Assembly (NCBI GenBank): GCA_027484055.1
Contig: JAIXQH010000035.1
Location: 1 to 64,000, forward strand
DNA: 64,000 nt
From: Verrucomicrobiaceae bacterium
Lineage (GTDB): Bacteria > Verrucomicrobiota > Verrucomicrobiia > Verrucomicrobiales > Akkermansiaceae
Direction of reading: 5' to 3'
Shown piece after piece: positions 9,240 to 20,600 of the stretch (within the stretch, counting starts at the first letter, position 1; each line of letters begins with the position of its first letter). A program made the position numbers and the translations under genes. The notes under the pieces are model-generated. The model saw only the letters and a program-made list of their open reading frames with translations, was not told the origin of the DNA and did no database searches.

Positions 9240-9691
9240 TCGTTTGAGCTTGAAATTAGTATTTCGCCGATGTAGTGTCGCTGTTGGAAAAGTGCAGGGA
9301 ACCATAAAGGGATTCAGCAAACGGATGCGACTAGGATGCGGAGGAAGTCATTTCCTTACATTCAGGATACTCAACAAACCTCTTCGATTTACAAATAAGA
9401 TCCGGCACCAGCCCACCAAATAACATCAGCCAAAAGCAGTCAGAAAAATCTTGGCAAAGCGACCCGAAGATCTACCCTTGTTTCACTTGAATTTGACTGT
9501 TATATTCAAACGTGACGATCACGATATTGCTGGATGATGCATCGCGTTGTTCTCCATAGCTCACTTAGAAAATTTCACTTTCCCATCACCCCTTGCCTGC
9601 CCTTCGGTCCGTTCACCGACTCTTTCAATGACCTTCATCGGGAAATCAATTGTCTAACAAAATACAGTATCAACTCGTTTCCAAACCTAGT
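9240..9691. other. 452-bp intergenic region before the DUF1080 gene
   Basis: No convincing coding sequence is seen on either strand. The base composition is more AT-rich than the flanking genes. An inverted repeat TTGAAT (9487-9492) / ATTCAA (9504-9509) flanks TTGACT and could be a regulatory site for the gene at 9692, but it has no second copy to support it. It probably holds the promoter and leader of the DUF1080 gene. Confidence 0.4.
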
Positions 9692-10456
9692 ATGAATATC
9701 CGAAATATCCAACCGCCTATTGTGCCGTCACTCATCGCCATAATGTTAGGTCTGTCATCCATCGCCGCGAGCGGCGACCCCGTATTTCCCGAACCCGCCG
9801 GGGCGGATACTGCGGGTTTTGTTCCGATCTTCGACGGCAAAACGCTAACAAACTGGGAGGCGGACCCGAAATACTGGCGTGTCGAAAACGGAATGCTCGT
9901 TGGTGAGGTGACTCCGCAAACGCTGCTCAATTCCAACTCATTCGCAATCTGGCGTGGCGGTGCGCCTTCCGATTTCGAACTCAAGGTCGAATATCGCGTC
10001 AGTGCCGACGGAAACAGCGGGATCAACTACCGTAGCAGTCAGGTGCATGACCCAGCCTTCGCCTTGAAGGGTTATCAGTGCGACATCGACGGCGCCTTCA
10101 GTTGGACCGGGCAAAACTACGAGGAGCGTGGACGCACCTTCCTCGCCCTCCGTGGGCAAATGACACGACTAACACCTGATGCCAAACCCGCGATCGTTGC
10201 CAGTACCGGCGAAAAAGATGCGCTCGCGAAATTTCTCCGTGGCGAAGACTGGAACCAAGTCCATCTCATCATCCGGGGCAATGTCCTCACCCACTTGATC
10301 AACGGCCAAGTCATGTGCATCGTTGTGGATGAGGATGCCGCAGCGCGCACAGCCGCCGGCTTGATCGGCGTGCAAGTCCACGTCGGCCCGCCGATGAAGA
10401 TCGAATACCGGAATTTCCTGCTCAAGGTGCTTCCGCCGACTGCTATCAGTCCTTGA
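9692..10456 (+). CDS. Secreted DUF1080 (3-keto-disaccharide hydrolase/LamG-like) protein
   Basis: A 254-residue protein with a signal peptide (residues 1-26, ending SSIAAS) and one DUF1080 domain: opening FVPIFDGKTLTNWE, central GNSGINYRSSQV and a CDIDGA segment, closing VGPPMKIEYRNFLLKVL. DUF1080 folds as a concanavalin-like sandwich; some members hydrolyse 3-keto-glycosides, and others are only known as carbohydrate-associated. The ATG at 9692 is preferred over an upstream TTG at 9650 because it starts the signal peptide directly. The gene stands alone, convergent with the GH16 gene ending at 10489, and has no operator-like element close by. Confidence 0.82.
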   Translation: MNIRNIQPPIVPSLIAIMLGLSSIAASGDPVFPEPAGADTAGFVPIFDGKTLTNWEADPKYWRVENGMLVGEVTPQTLLNSNSFAIWRGGAPSDFELKVEYRVSADGNSGINYRSSQVHDPAFALKGYQCDIDGAFSWTGQNYEERGRTFLALRGQMTRLTPDAKPAIVASTGEKDALAKFLRGEDWNQVHLIIRGNVLTHLINGQVMCIVVDEDAAARTAAGLIGVQVHVGPPMKIEYRNFLLKVLPPTAISP

Positions 10457-10488
10457 GTAGTCTGGCATCAAGGCTCGAATGTTCTATC

Positions 10489-13182
10489 TCATTTAACTCT
10501 TGCCGCCACGCTGCTGACGACGGTAAGTTTGTCTGAATCGGTGATTGTCACGGTTAGGACATAGGAGCCGGACTTAGTGAAGGTCGCAATGGAGGATTTT
10601 GCGGCGTTGGTGCCGTTTTCGCTGAAACTCACGGTCCCCGGACCGGTCGCGGACCAGGTGTAGGTGAGAGCCGCCTCGCCACCGTCGTCCGCACCCATTA
10701 CTGCCAAGGTTCCTTTATTTCCTTGGATCATGCTTGGGCTTTGACGGGGCTTTGCGGGGCAGGCGGCTGGCACGACAATGGTGGGCGAACCGGCCCGGCG
10801 GCTGGCGATGCTGAGGTCGGAAAACACGGCTGCAGTGGTCTTGCTGTTGTCACCGCTGGAGATGGCCAGCCCGGCGAAGGCAGGGTCGGTCATGCCAAAA
10901 GTCCTTGAACTTCCAAGCTGGGTCCATGCGGTTCCATCGGTTGAGTAAGAAGCGGTGAAGACATCGGATGCAGCCCCAGAGCGAGCGAGGCGCAGCCAGA
11001 CCGGCCCCGCCGCAATGGTGGCCTGTTCCCAGACCGCAGCTTTTCCACCAGTTTCACGCGAGGCCCATTGCAGGCCTGTCGGCGTGCGCCAGATGCCTGC
11101 ATATCTGGCACCACGGCCGGCCGTATTGTCGTCTACCGAAGTTAAATCCCGAAACATCAAACCTGCTTGATTTGCCGCAGATGAATCGACTCTAACAGTG
11201 ATTGTTTCATTACCTGCCACCACGGCTGGCACATATCGGAAAAAGTCCTCGCCGCCTGTGGTCGAGATGCCGGTTCCACCACCCACGACCGTCCAACGCC
11301 CAGAATCGAATCCAACATCTCCTGGAGGCGTTCGAGTGAGGGCGGGCATGGTCCACGGACTGGGCAGTGTTATGGCGATGGTGCGGGTCACCGGAAGACC
11401 GTTGACCTCAGCTTTGATGGTGGCATGGCCGGTTCCGACGAGTTTCGGCGCGGTATAGACACCGCCGGAGTTGATGGTGCCACCGCCGTTCACCACGGAC
11501 CACTTCACTGAATCCGTCCCGATCTTTTCGGCAGTGATAGCACGGACGAGGGATGTGGTGAAGGCAAGCGTGCCACCGGTTACAACACTGCTGGCGGGCG
11601 CGGCGATGGTGGGGATGAGAGAACCCACCGTGACGTTGCTGAAGATGGCGCGCGCGGGTTTCAGATAGTTATTCTGATTTCCTCCCACCACGATTCCAGC
11701 CAGCAAACTTCCAGACATTGAAACGGGCTGCGGCGAGCCAACCGGGATCCACTTGCCCCCGCCGTCAGTGGAATATGCCGCAGTGATGATGCTTCCGCTG
11801 CGGACCAACCCCAGCATGACTGGACCGACGTCGGATACCGTGGCCACAGCGGGCAAGGCGATGGTTTCTTTCAAGGTTTCTCCATTGTTGTTACGGGTCT
11901 GGAGTGTCAGGCTAGTGGTGTATTGAAGGCTCGGCCAAGGAATCGACGCCTTATACAACAAAGAAACCTCTGCGGACCCTGTATTGGAGTTCGCTCGAAT
12001 TGTCACCCCGGCCCTCACGTCATTGTCGGCGGATTCCGTGACATTGTGCACCGAGGCGATGACCGCGCCGTCACCAGGCAGCGGAGTGCATGCGAACTGG
12101 CATTGGCCGCTGGTGGCGATGGTGTTTCCGGCACCCTTGAGCATCCACTCGCCCGTCACCGGGTGCCAGGTGGCCGAGCCTTTGATGTCCGGTTTTCCGA
12201 CATCCCCGACAGTCCAACCCGCAGGTAAGGGCGCTGGGGCAGGACTCGAATCCAGAACGACCTCGGCTGGCAAGGCGGTGGACGGGGTATATCCCTCGTC
12301 CGGCGTTACGCTGGGCAGGGATGGATCGTTCGAATAAATCCGGAAATAGTCCATTTCCATTTTAGCCGGAAAAGGAGTGGTCGCATCGACTTTACCCGGC
12401 CAGTTGTAATCCGTGCCGACCGCGAGATCCAGAATGGTGTACATCGGGATGTTGATGCGGTTGGCCTGAGTCAGGGTGGCCACGCCATCCACAAACCATG
12501 TCACGGAATCCGGCTTCCAAAGGAATCCATAGGTATGGAATTTTCCATCGAAAGGATTGATTCCCCGATACGGGGTGCCATCGATTCCATGCGCGCTCAA
12601 ACGATCCCAGAAGTGGGTGGTCTGACGAACCTGATAGGTGAAATAGTTCTTTGGATCCGGATTATTGTCCCTGCCAAGGATTTCAAACACGTCGTATTCC
12701 CCGGGCCACGCACCATTGTCGGTTAGGAGCCAGAACCGGGCCCATAGTCCGCTGCCGGGCGGAAGTTTAGCCCTCAGTTCGAAATAGCCGTAACGCTGGG
12801 TGAACTTGTGGGCGGTGCTCAACATGCCGGAAACGTAGGGCAGGTTCTGGCTGAATGTCCCCTTTGGAGTCTTGTCTGCCTGAATGCTTAGAGAGCCCTT
12901 ACCATCGGAAACGAATGGATTGTAGGCCGTGAAGCCGTTAGGCGCCGAGTTGGGATCACTGAACCATTGGGCTTGGTAATCACCACTGTTGTTCCGGATT
13001 CCATAGTAGTCAGTGCTCAGCCATTTGGCGCTGTTGAAACCTGAGTTGAACTCGTCGTTGTAGGTCAAACGGTATTTCGAAGCTGCCTGTGCTAAGACCG
13101 GGGAGACGAGCAGAGAAGTTACGGAAACCACCCCTGCACAGAAGCAAATCTGGCGGATAGGGGTGCGTATGGAATTTTTCAT
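10489..13182 (-). CDS. Secreted GH16 endo-glycanase with beta-sandwich and Ig/PKD-like tail
   Basis: An 897-residue protein. It has a signal peptide (residues 1-34, ending QAAS), then a GH16 domain (~36-290) with the catalytic signature E162-Y-D164-V-F-E167, the ExDxxE form found in laminarinase-type members. GH16 enzymes cleave beta-1,3/1,4-glucans or marine galactans with retention; the exact substrate is not readable here. The tail holds two concanavalin-like modules (ending FSNVTV and FSDLSI), an Ig-like module with GGGTINSGGVYTAP, and a final PKD-like module. It is the last gene of a unit with the transporter (23 bp upstream) and the giant GH16 enzyme, and is a clear paralogue of that enzyme and of the one at 22946. 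Confidence 0.9.
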   Translation of the reverse strand: MKNSIRTPIRQICFCAGVVSVTSLLVSPVLAQAASKYRLTYNDEFNSGFNSAKWLSTDYYGIRNNSGDYQAQWFSDPNSAPNGFTAYNPFVSDGKGSLSIQADKTPKGTFSQNLPYVSGMLSTAHKFTQRYGYFELRAKLPPGSGLWARFWLLTDNGAWPGEYDVFEILGRDNNPDPKNYFTYQVRQTTHFWDRLSAHGIDGTPYRGINPFDGKFHTYGFLWKPDSVTWFVDGVATLTQANRINIPMYTILDLAVGTDYNWPGKVDATTPFPAKMEMDYFRIYSNDPSLPSVTPDEGYTPSTALPAEVVLDSSPAPAPLPAGWTVGDVGKPDIKGSATWHPVTGEWMLKGAGNTIATSGQCQFACTPLPGDGAVIASVHNVTESADNDVRAGVTIRANSNTGSAEVSLLYKASIPWPSLQYTTSLTLQTRNNNGETLKETIALPAVATVSDVGPVMLGLVRSGSIITAAYSTDGGGKWIPVGSPQPVSMSGSLLAGIVVGGNQNNYLKPARAIFSNVTVGSLIPTIAAPASSVVTGGTLAFTTSLVRAITAEKIGTDSVKWSVVNGGGTINSGGVYTAPKLVGTGHATIKAEVNGLPVTRTIAITLPSPWTMPALTRTPPGDVGFDSGRWTVVGGGTGISTTGGEDFFRYVPAVVAGNETITVRVDSSAANQAGLMFRDLTSVDDNTAGRGARYAGIWRTPTGLQWASRETGGKAAVWEQATIAAGPVWLRLARSGAASDVFTASYSTDGTAWTQLGSSRTFGMTDPAFAGLAISSGDNSKTTAAVFSDLSIASRRAGSPTIVVPAACPAKPRQSPSMIQGNKGTLAVMGADDGGEAALTYTWSATGPGTVSFSENGTNAAKSSIATFTKSGSYVLTVTITDSDKLTVVSSVAARVK

Positions 13183-13205
13183 GAATGCTTCTTGTTATTT
13201 GTGTG

Positions 13206-14630
13206 TTAGTCCGCAGCTTTCATGGAGCCACGACCAGCGCGATAGCCATAGAGGCCGTAAAATGTGATGTAGGCAAAGGCGATCATCGGAATAATGAATG
13301 AGAGTTGGATGCCATATTTGTCCGCGATGAGGCCCTGCAAGGGAGGTAGCAATGCCCCACCCAAAATGGCCATCACCAACAAGGACGACGCCTGACTCTT
13401 CATGGGACCCAGTCCTTCGATCGCCAGCGAGAAGATGTTCGACCACATCACCGAACAAAACAGACCAATACCCAGGATGGCCCACTTTGCCGTCTCGCCG
13501 GATGTTATCATACCCGCGCCGAGCAGGCCGATAATGATAAGGCTGAACAATACCAACATGCGTTGCGCACTGGCCTGCCCGAGAAAAAATGCACCGAGCA
13601 GAAGAATGAGGGGCACGCCATAGTGGAGCGCCTCGTTCCAGTTGGTGAGCGTCCCGGCCACGAGGAAGGCGAGGCACGGCGTCGCAACCATGAGCGGGTT
13701 TTTGAAGCTGCGCTTCATGCTGCTCAGGGCAAAGGCTCCCATGAAGCGTCCGATCATAAGTCCACCCCAGAAAAATGCGAGATAGTGGGTCGCTGCTTGG
13801 TGGGTCAGGCCTCCCAGCTCCGGCAGCTCCATAAAATTGATCACCGCGCTGCCAACCGCCACCTCGCCACCGACATACATGAAAATCGCAAGCATCCCTA
13901 ACACCGTGTGAGGATGTTTCAATGCTCCTGCTCCGCGGGTGATCGCTTCCTCATTCGTGAAGTTGGGAATATGGGCGAATTTAAAAGCGATCGCCAACGT
14001 GACGAAAACACCTGCGAAACAGAGATAGGGAATTCTAACCGACTCGGCTCCGTGGAGATCACCACTACTGAAAACCTTGAAAATGAGCCAGCCTCCAATC
14101 AACGGGCCGATCGTCGTGCCCAGCGAATTGAAAGCCTGTGATAGATTCAGTCGGCTAGAAGCGGTCTCCTCAGGCCCCAGAATGGTCACATAGGGATTCG
14201 CGGTGATTTGCAACATGGTGAAACCAAGACCTACCACAAACAAAGCGATCAGGAAGAAGGGATAAGAACTCATCATCGCGGCCGGTACAAACATCGCGCT
14301 ACCCGCGGCGGCGATGAGCAGGCCTAGGATGACGCCGTTTTTATAACCGATCCGGTTGATCGGGTCACCGGAAACGATGGAGATCGCATAGTAGATCAAA
14401 GAGCCGACCGCATACGCGCCGAAGAACGCGAACTGGACCAGCATCGCCTGAAAATAGGTCAGCGTGAACGCTTCCTTGAAGCGCGGGATCAGGATGTCGT
14501 TCCATACGGTCATGAACCCCCACATGAAAAAGAGGACGGTCATGATGCTGAATGGCACCCGGTAGGATGGAGTGGTCGATGGTGACTGGGAACGTGTAGT
14601 TCCTGAATGATGTGGTGTTAGTGATGTCAT
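13206..14630 (-). CDS. FucP/GluP-type sugar:proton symporter (MFS)
   Basis: A 474-residue integral membrane protein with about 12 predicted helices. Family signatures are FFMWGFMTVWNDILIP in the first helix and the ANPYVTILGP segment followed by SRLNLSQAFNSLGTTIGP, as in the fucose/glucose-galactose permeases of the FHS family, which import monosaccharides with protons through the inner membrane. It lies 21 bp after the giant GH16 gene and 23 bp before a second GH16 gene, so it probably imports the sugar their products yield. That sugar might be glucose, galactose or fucose; the sequence alone does not decide. Confidence 0.88.
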   Translation of the reverse strand: MTSLTPHHSGTTRSQSPSTTPSYRVPFSIMTVLFFMWGFMTVWNDILIPRFKEAFTLTYFQAMLVQFAFFGAYAVGSLIYYAISIVSGDPINRIGYKNGVILGLLIAAAGSAMFVPAAMMSSYPFFLIALFVVGLGFTMLQITANPYVTILGPEETASSRLNLSQAFNSLGTTIGPLIGGWLIFKVFSSGDLHGAESVRIPYLCFAGVFVTLAIAFKFAHIPNFTNEEAITRGAGALKHPHTVLGMLAIFMYVGGEVAVGSAVINFMELPELGGLTHQAATHYLAFFWGGLMIGRFMGAFALSSMKRSFKNPLMVATPCLAFLVAGTLTNWNEALHYGVPLILLLGAFFLGQASAQRMLVLFSLIIIGLLGAGMITSGETAKWAILGIGLFCSVMWSNIFSLAIEGLGPMKSQASSLLVMAILGGALLPPLQGLIADKYGIQLSFIIPMIAFAYITFYGLYGYRAGRGSMKAAD

Positions 14631-14651
14631 GGTAAATTGGGATAGAACGAG

Positions 14652-17600
14652 TCACTGGGTCGGCTCGATTTGTACGCGCAGGAAACCTTTGCCGGATAGG
14701 CCTTCGGAGTCAACCAGTCGAAAGCGGCGGTATTCGTAGCCGGAGAGCAGGGGGGGCATGGCTGTGGGGACCTGGACTTCACTAACATTACCGCTCGGGA
14801 AGATCAGGCTAGCTGACCCTTGGATGGTATATTTGACTCCATCGACAACGGTGGATTGTAATCCACCTGCACTGGCCGCGAAGGACGGCGAGCCCCCGGT
14901 ATTTCGCACCGCGAGTGTAAGCGTGAGCTCCTGCTGACCGTTGGAATTCGTGTCTTCGAGACCGGCAATATGACATCCACGGTTAGCGGCATTGTTCGGC
15001 ACACCGCCAAGAGCGTATTCGAGAAGGTTGCAGACCCCGTCACCATCCGGGTCGGCGGAGGAAGTTCTATCGCTTTCCGTCAATGACGAATAGGTATCCA
15101 ACCACGAATCAAAGAGTGAGTTCACGCGTATGGAAGCGGTGGTGCTTGTTGCTCCCGAGCTCGCTGTCAGTTGGAAGGCCGGACCTGCGGTGGCCGCGAT
15201 GAAGACTCCACTTGAATTCACTGTGCCCCCGCCATTGACCGAAAAGGCCACACTGCATGCCATTGCTTGGCTGAACTGGTCGAACGCGGCGGGAGTAAAG
15301 GTCTGGCTGGAACCAATGGCGACTGTGGCATTGCCGGGCGAAACAGAGAGAGTGGTAAGAGCTTGGCTGACAGTTTCGCTGACATCGCTGGTCACGGTGG
15401 CACCGGAGCTATCAGTGATGGTGGCCCGGAAGTTATAAATGCCGGCCTTGGTGAAGGTCGCGGTGGTGGATTTGCCCGCATTGCTGCCGTTGGTGGAAAA
15501 ACTCACCGCCGCGGGTGGTGTGCCAATGGTGGCCCAGTTGTAGGTGAGGCCTGACTCATCGGCGTCGTCGGCCCCAAGTACGCCGAGCAGCAGGGTGGTG
15601 CTTGTTACCGAAGTTGCGCTGGCGGCCGCAGCGACTGTCGGGCTCGCGTTGTTGATCGTGAAAGAGGCCGTCCCGCTGATGCTTCCGAATGCGGCTCTTA
15701 CATTGGCCGATCCGGCGGCTGCCGGCGCGTTGTAGAAGCCGCTGGCATTGATGGTACCGATACCGGATGCGAGCGACCATGCCATTGCCGGTTGTTCGGG
15801 CATGGCGGTGGCGAATTGATCGTAGGCAGTGGCGGCAAACTGCTGGGTTCCACCCGGAGCGATGTTGGTCAGCACGGGTGTTACTGAGATCGTGGCGGGT
15901 GTTTGAACGACCGTTGCAGAAACGCCGCTCGTCGTGCTGGATCCTCCGCTGTCGCTTACAGTTACAAGGAACGTGTAGTTACCTGGCTTTTGAAAGGTGG
16001 CGGTTGTCGTTTTCGCCGGACCGTTTCCATTGATAGAAAAATTTACTGCGGCCGGCGGTGTGCCCGATGTGGACCAAGTATAGGTTAGATTGGATTCGCC
16101 CGAATCATCGGCTCCCTGGACGCTTAGACTTGCGGTGGTGCCGGTGATCGCCGAGGGCGAGGCGGACGCGGGAATGGCGATAGTGGGTGGCCCGACCATC
16201 TGCAGAGATACATTGTCAAAAATCACAGCGTTCGTGCTGTTGTTGCTGTTCCGCGCGGCGACGAGGCCGTAATATGCGGTGCTCGGCATGGAGGTTATGG
16301 TGTCTGTCCTCGCAAGAGCCCAAGTCATTCCATCGGAGGATGAATAGGTGCTGAATGTGCTTCCTCGGCGTGAAACTTTCAGCCAGTAGGGGCGGGTGGG
16401 GCCGGCCACGGTGGTGCCGATGCTGTTAGCCGGTGTGGACGTTCTGGCAAGTGCTTGGACGCCTGACGCCGCCGTGGTGAAAACTCCTGAAAACACGGCA
16501 TTATTGGTAGTCGCTCCCCGGACCATCAGACCGCCCAGTGCGGTGCTGCTGGTATTGGACATTGAAAACACTCGACCTATCAGATCAGCATCGCCGGTGA
16601 CCTGGAGGTTGTAGTAGTAGAAGTTATCGGTTGCGGCGCTCACGGTAAGCGTTCCAGCGCCGGTGACAGTATATTTTCCATTACTGTTGACGCTCGCGGC
16701 GGGGGTGGGATTAAAAGTTCCTACTTTGGTTACCGTGGTGAACAGGCCGTTAACGGTAATGGTGAGAGAGTTGGTAACAGATAAGCCTTGGGCATTGGTG
16801 ATTCTTGCGAGCAGATTGTAAGTTCCGAGGGTGGTAAAAGTCGCAGTGGTGGTTTTGGCTGAGTTCGTTCCATTGGCGCTGAATGCCACGGCTGCCGGGC
16901 CAGTCGCGGACCAAGTGTATTTCAAGGCAGCTTCACCCGCATCGTCCGCTCCGAGGATTGCCAATGCCGCCGTGTTTCCGTTCACAGGATTTGGAGTAGC
17001 GGTAATTGATGTGGCGACGGTGGGTGAGGGGGTGATGCTGAGGTCTGAGAAAGTGGCGGTGGCGGTAGAATTGGTGCTGCCACTGGAGACCGCCAATCCG
17101 ACGAGAGCGGAGGCGTTCATGGTGAATGTCCGCGCGGGGCCGACTTGGGTCCAGACGATCCCATCGGATGAGTAGGCTGCGGTGAAAGTGTTGCCGACGC
17201 GGGTCAGCTTCAGCCAGACCGGGATGGAGACGGGCACGGTCGGAGTGCGTAGACTGGTAAAGTCTCCGATTGCGCCTTCCCGGGTGATCCACGCCAAGCC
17301 TGGCGTAGTACCTTGGGTGGTGTAAAAGATACCTGCGTATGGTGCATTATTGTTGGTGGAGTCACGAAACACGAGACCAGCCTGGGTTGCGGCACCTCGG
17401 TCGGTTAGGCGGACGATTGCCGTGCCGTTGCCGGTATATGGGCGGCTCACATAGCGAAATGAATCCGAGTAGATGGACCACAGGAGCCCTGATCCGCCGC
17501 CTGTGACGGTCCAGTTGCCGTTGGTTTCGCTGGAATCTCCGGCTGGCGTGGCGCTGATATCGGCGGACGTCCATGGAGCGGGCAGGGTGCTGGAAGGGAT

Positions 17601-20600
17601 GATGGAAATCGTGCTGGTCCCGTATGAGGAGCCGGCCAAAGCCTGCACCACGCTTGAGCCGGCAACTGTTGCTGCCGGTGCTGTGAACAGACCTGTGTTG
17701 GATATCGTGCCACCACCGCTGAGAACGCTCCAGATGAACGTAGGCTGGGTGGCCATCGATCCGCCGAACTGGTCGATCGCCGTGGCGTCAAACTGGAGCG
17801 TTGCGCTGGCGAGTACGCTGGGGCTCGAAGGTGTGAGGGAGATGGCGGTGAACGACTGGTTCACCTCGACGGCCACACTGCTAGAGGTTGTGAGATTTCC
17901 AACATCCCGGATGGTGGCTTTCAAAGTGTATTGACCCGCGGCATTGAAGGTCGCTGTCGTGTTTTTCGAGGCATTGCTGGCATTGGTGCTGAAGCTCACG
18001 TCCGCGGGGCCGGTCGAGGACCAGGTATAGATCAACGCGGATTCGCTGGCATCGTCGGCTCCAAGAACACTTAAATTGGTCGATTTTCCGACAAGCGGTG
18101 CCGCCGCGGCGGGAGTCGCGACGGAGGGGCCTAGGTTGATACTCAGATCGGAGAAGGTCGCGGTGGCGTTCGTGTTCGGATTTCCGCCCGAAACCGCCAG
18201 ACCAAGGAGCGCGAAGGGGCTCATGGAAAACGTCCGCGGGGGGCTCAGTGGAAGCCATGTGGTTCCATCGGACGAATAGAAGGCGCTGAAAGTATCGCCC
18301 ATTCGGGAGAGCTTTAGCCACACCGGGCCGGAGATTGGAACCGTCGAGGTTTGCAGGGTTGAAAAAGCACCACTGGCTTCGCGGGTGATCCATGCGAAGC
18401 CTGGAGTCGTCCCTTGGGTGGTGTATAGAATCCCGGCGTAAGGGGCGTCGTCGTTATTGGACTCGCGGATCATGAGACCCGCTTCGCTGGCGGATCCGGG
18501 ATCGATCAAACGAACAACCGCCGATCCGTCGCCGTTGCATGGACGACTAACAAAGTGAAACGAATCTGTGTAAGTGGACCAAAGAATTCCCGAGCCGCCG
18601 CCGGTGACTATCCAGTCTCCATTGCCCGTGCTTGCTTCGCCGGTGGGAGTGGCCGCGATACCTGTCTCCGTCCATGGGCTTGGCAGGGTGACATGCGGAG
18701 CGATGGTGAGGGTGCTCTGGTCAAAGAATGAAAGGGCCGAGGCTTGCACGACGGCTGTTTCCGAAACGGTGGCTGCGGGTGCGGTGTAGACTCCGCTGTT
18801 AGTGATAGACCCGGAACCACTGAATACGCTCCAGGCGATGGTGGGCTGGTTAGTCATCGGCGCTCCGAACTGGTCATAGGCACTGGCGATGAACTGCTGG
18901 GTTTTTCCTGCGACGATCCGGGTAGGGTCCGGCGTGAGCGAGACGCCGGTGGCTGTTTGCCCGATGGTGATCACTGTGCTGCTGGTGGTGATCAAGCCTC
19001 CCGCATCGGTGATCGTGGCGGTTAGGGTATAGCTGCCCGCTTGGGAGAAAGTGGCAGTGGTGTTTTTTGAAGCATTGGTACCATTGACGCTGTAGGTCAC
19101 CGAGGCAGGGCCGTTCGCGGTCCAGGTGTAAGTCAGGGGAGATTCGCCGGAATAGTCAGCTCCCAAGACGCTGAGGTTGCTGGTGGCACCTGTTACCGTG
19201 GCCGGATTTCCTGCAGCGGGTGTGGCGACGGTGGGGGGCGTGTTCGGGGCGGGAGTATAAACGAGGTCCGAAAATCTAGCAGTGGAAACGGTCGTGGCAT
19301 TTCCGCTGGAGACGGCGAGGCCGGCAAGGTAGTTTGTCGCCATTGGGACTGTCTGCGAGCCGCCGATCTGGGTCCAGGTGGTTCCGTTAGTTGAGCGGAA
19401 GGAGGTGACATTATTTCCTGCTCGCACCAACTTGATCCATACGGGCAAGGTGATGCTGATGCCGGTGGCGTGAAGCAGGTTGTATCCGCCAGTGCTGGTG
19501 CGGGACATCCATGCCAGGCCGGACGGCGTGAATTGCGTCGAGTAAATCAAAGAGGTGCAAAGCGAGCTTTTGTCGGTCGTGCTCCTGAACATCAGCCCGG
19601 CTTGCGCGGCGGAACCCGGATCAATGAGTTTCGCGACCAAAGTTCCGTCACCATTCACGGGCTGGCTAACAAAATGGAATGATTCCGAATATTTCGAGCC
19701 GTTGATTCCAGTGCCGGAAAGACCGTATTGATCACCAGCGGATCCCCCTCCGGTGACGGACCATTCCGTTCCGGTAAAGGCTGAGCTGCCTGCGGGCGTT
19801 GCAAAGATATCCGCCGCGGTCCAAGGGGCGGGGAGAGCGGTGGAGGGGATGATGGTAACCGTGCCCGTGGCTGATAGGGTGCCTGACACCGCTGTCACGA
19901 CGGCTGATCCGGTGCCGACGATGGCCGGGGCTGTATAAATGCCCGTGGCATTGATCGTTCCCCCGCCGCTGGTCACGCTCCAGGTCGGGCTGGCAGTGAC
20001 GATTTGTCCATACTGGTCGGTCCCGCTGGCGGTAAATTGCTGGGTCCCGTCCACGCCGACAGTGGCTGCGGTCGGGGTGATTGCTAGGGTGGTGAGTGAA
20101 GCTACCACATTGACCGCGACGCTGCTGAGGACGCTCAGGCTCGCGCCATCCGTGATAGTGGCAAAAATGTTATAAGTGCCAGAGCGGGTGAACGTCGCGG
20201 TGGTGTTTTTCGATTCGTTCGTTCCGTTGATCGAGAAACTGACGGGTGCCGGGCCTGTTGCCGACCAGGTGTAAGTGAGCGCCGCTTCACCCGCGTCATC
20301 CGCACCGAGGACGCTCAAGTCCGTGGTGCTATCAATGACGGGTGTGGCGGTGGCCGGAGTCACCACGGTGGGAGGACCACTGCTCGCCGCCAATTCGGAA
20401 AATGTGGCGGTGGTGGTGGAGGTCATGCTGCCGCTTGCGACGGCGAGACCGCTGAAAGCCGAAACATCCATGGCGAATGTTCTCGAGGTTCCCAAAGTCG
20501 TCCAAGTGCTGCCATTGCTCGAATAGGAAGCGGTAAACAGATAGGTCCCGGAGCCAGCCGCCGACCTGCTGAGGCGGAGCCAAATTGGCATGGTGGAGGA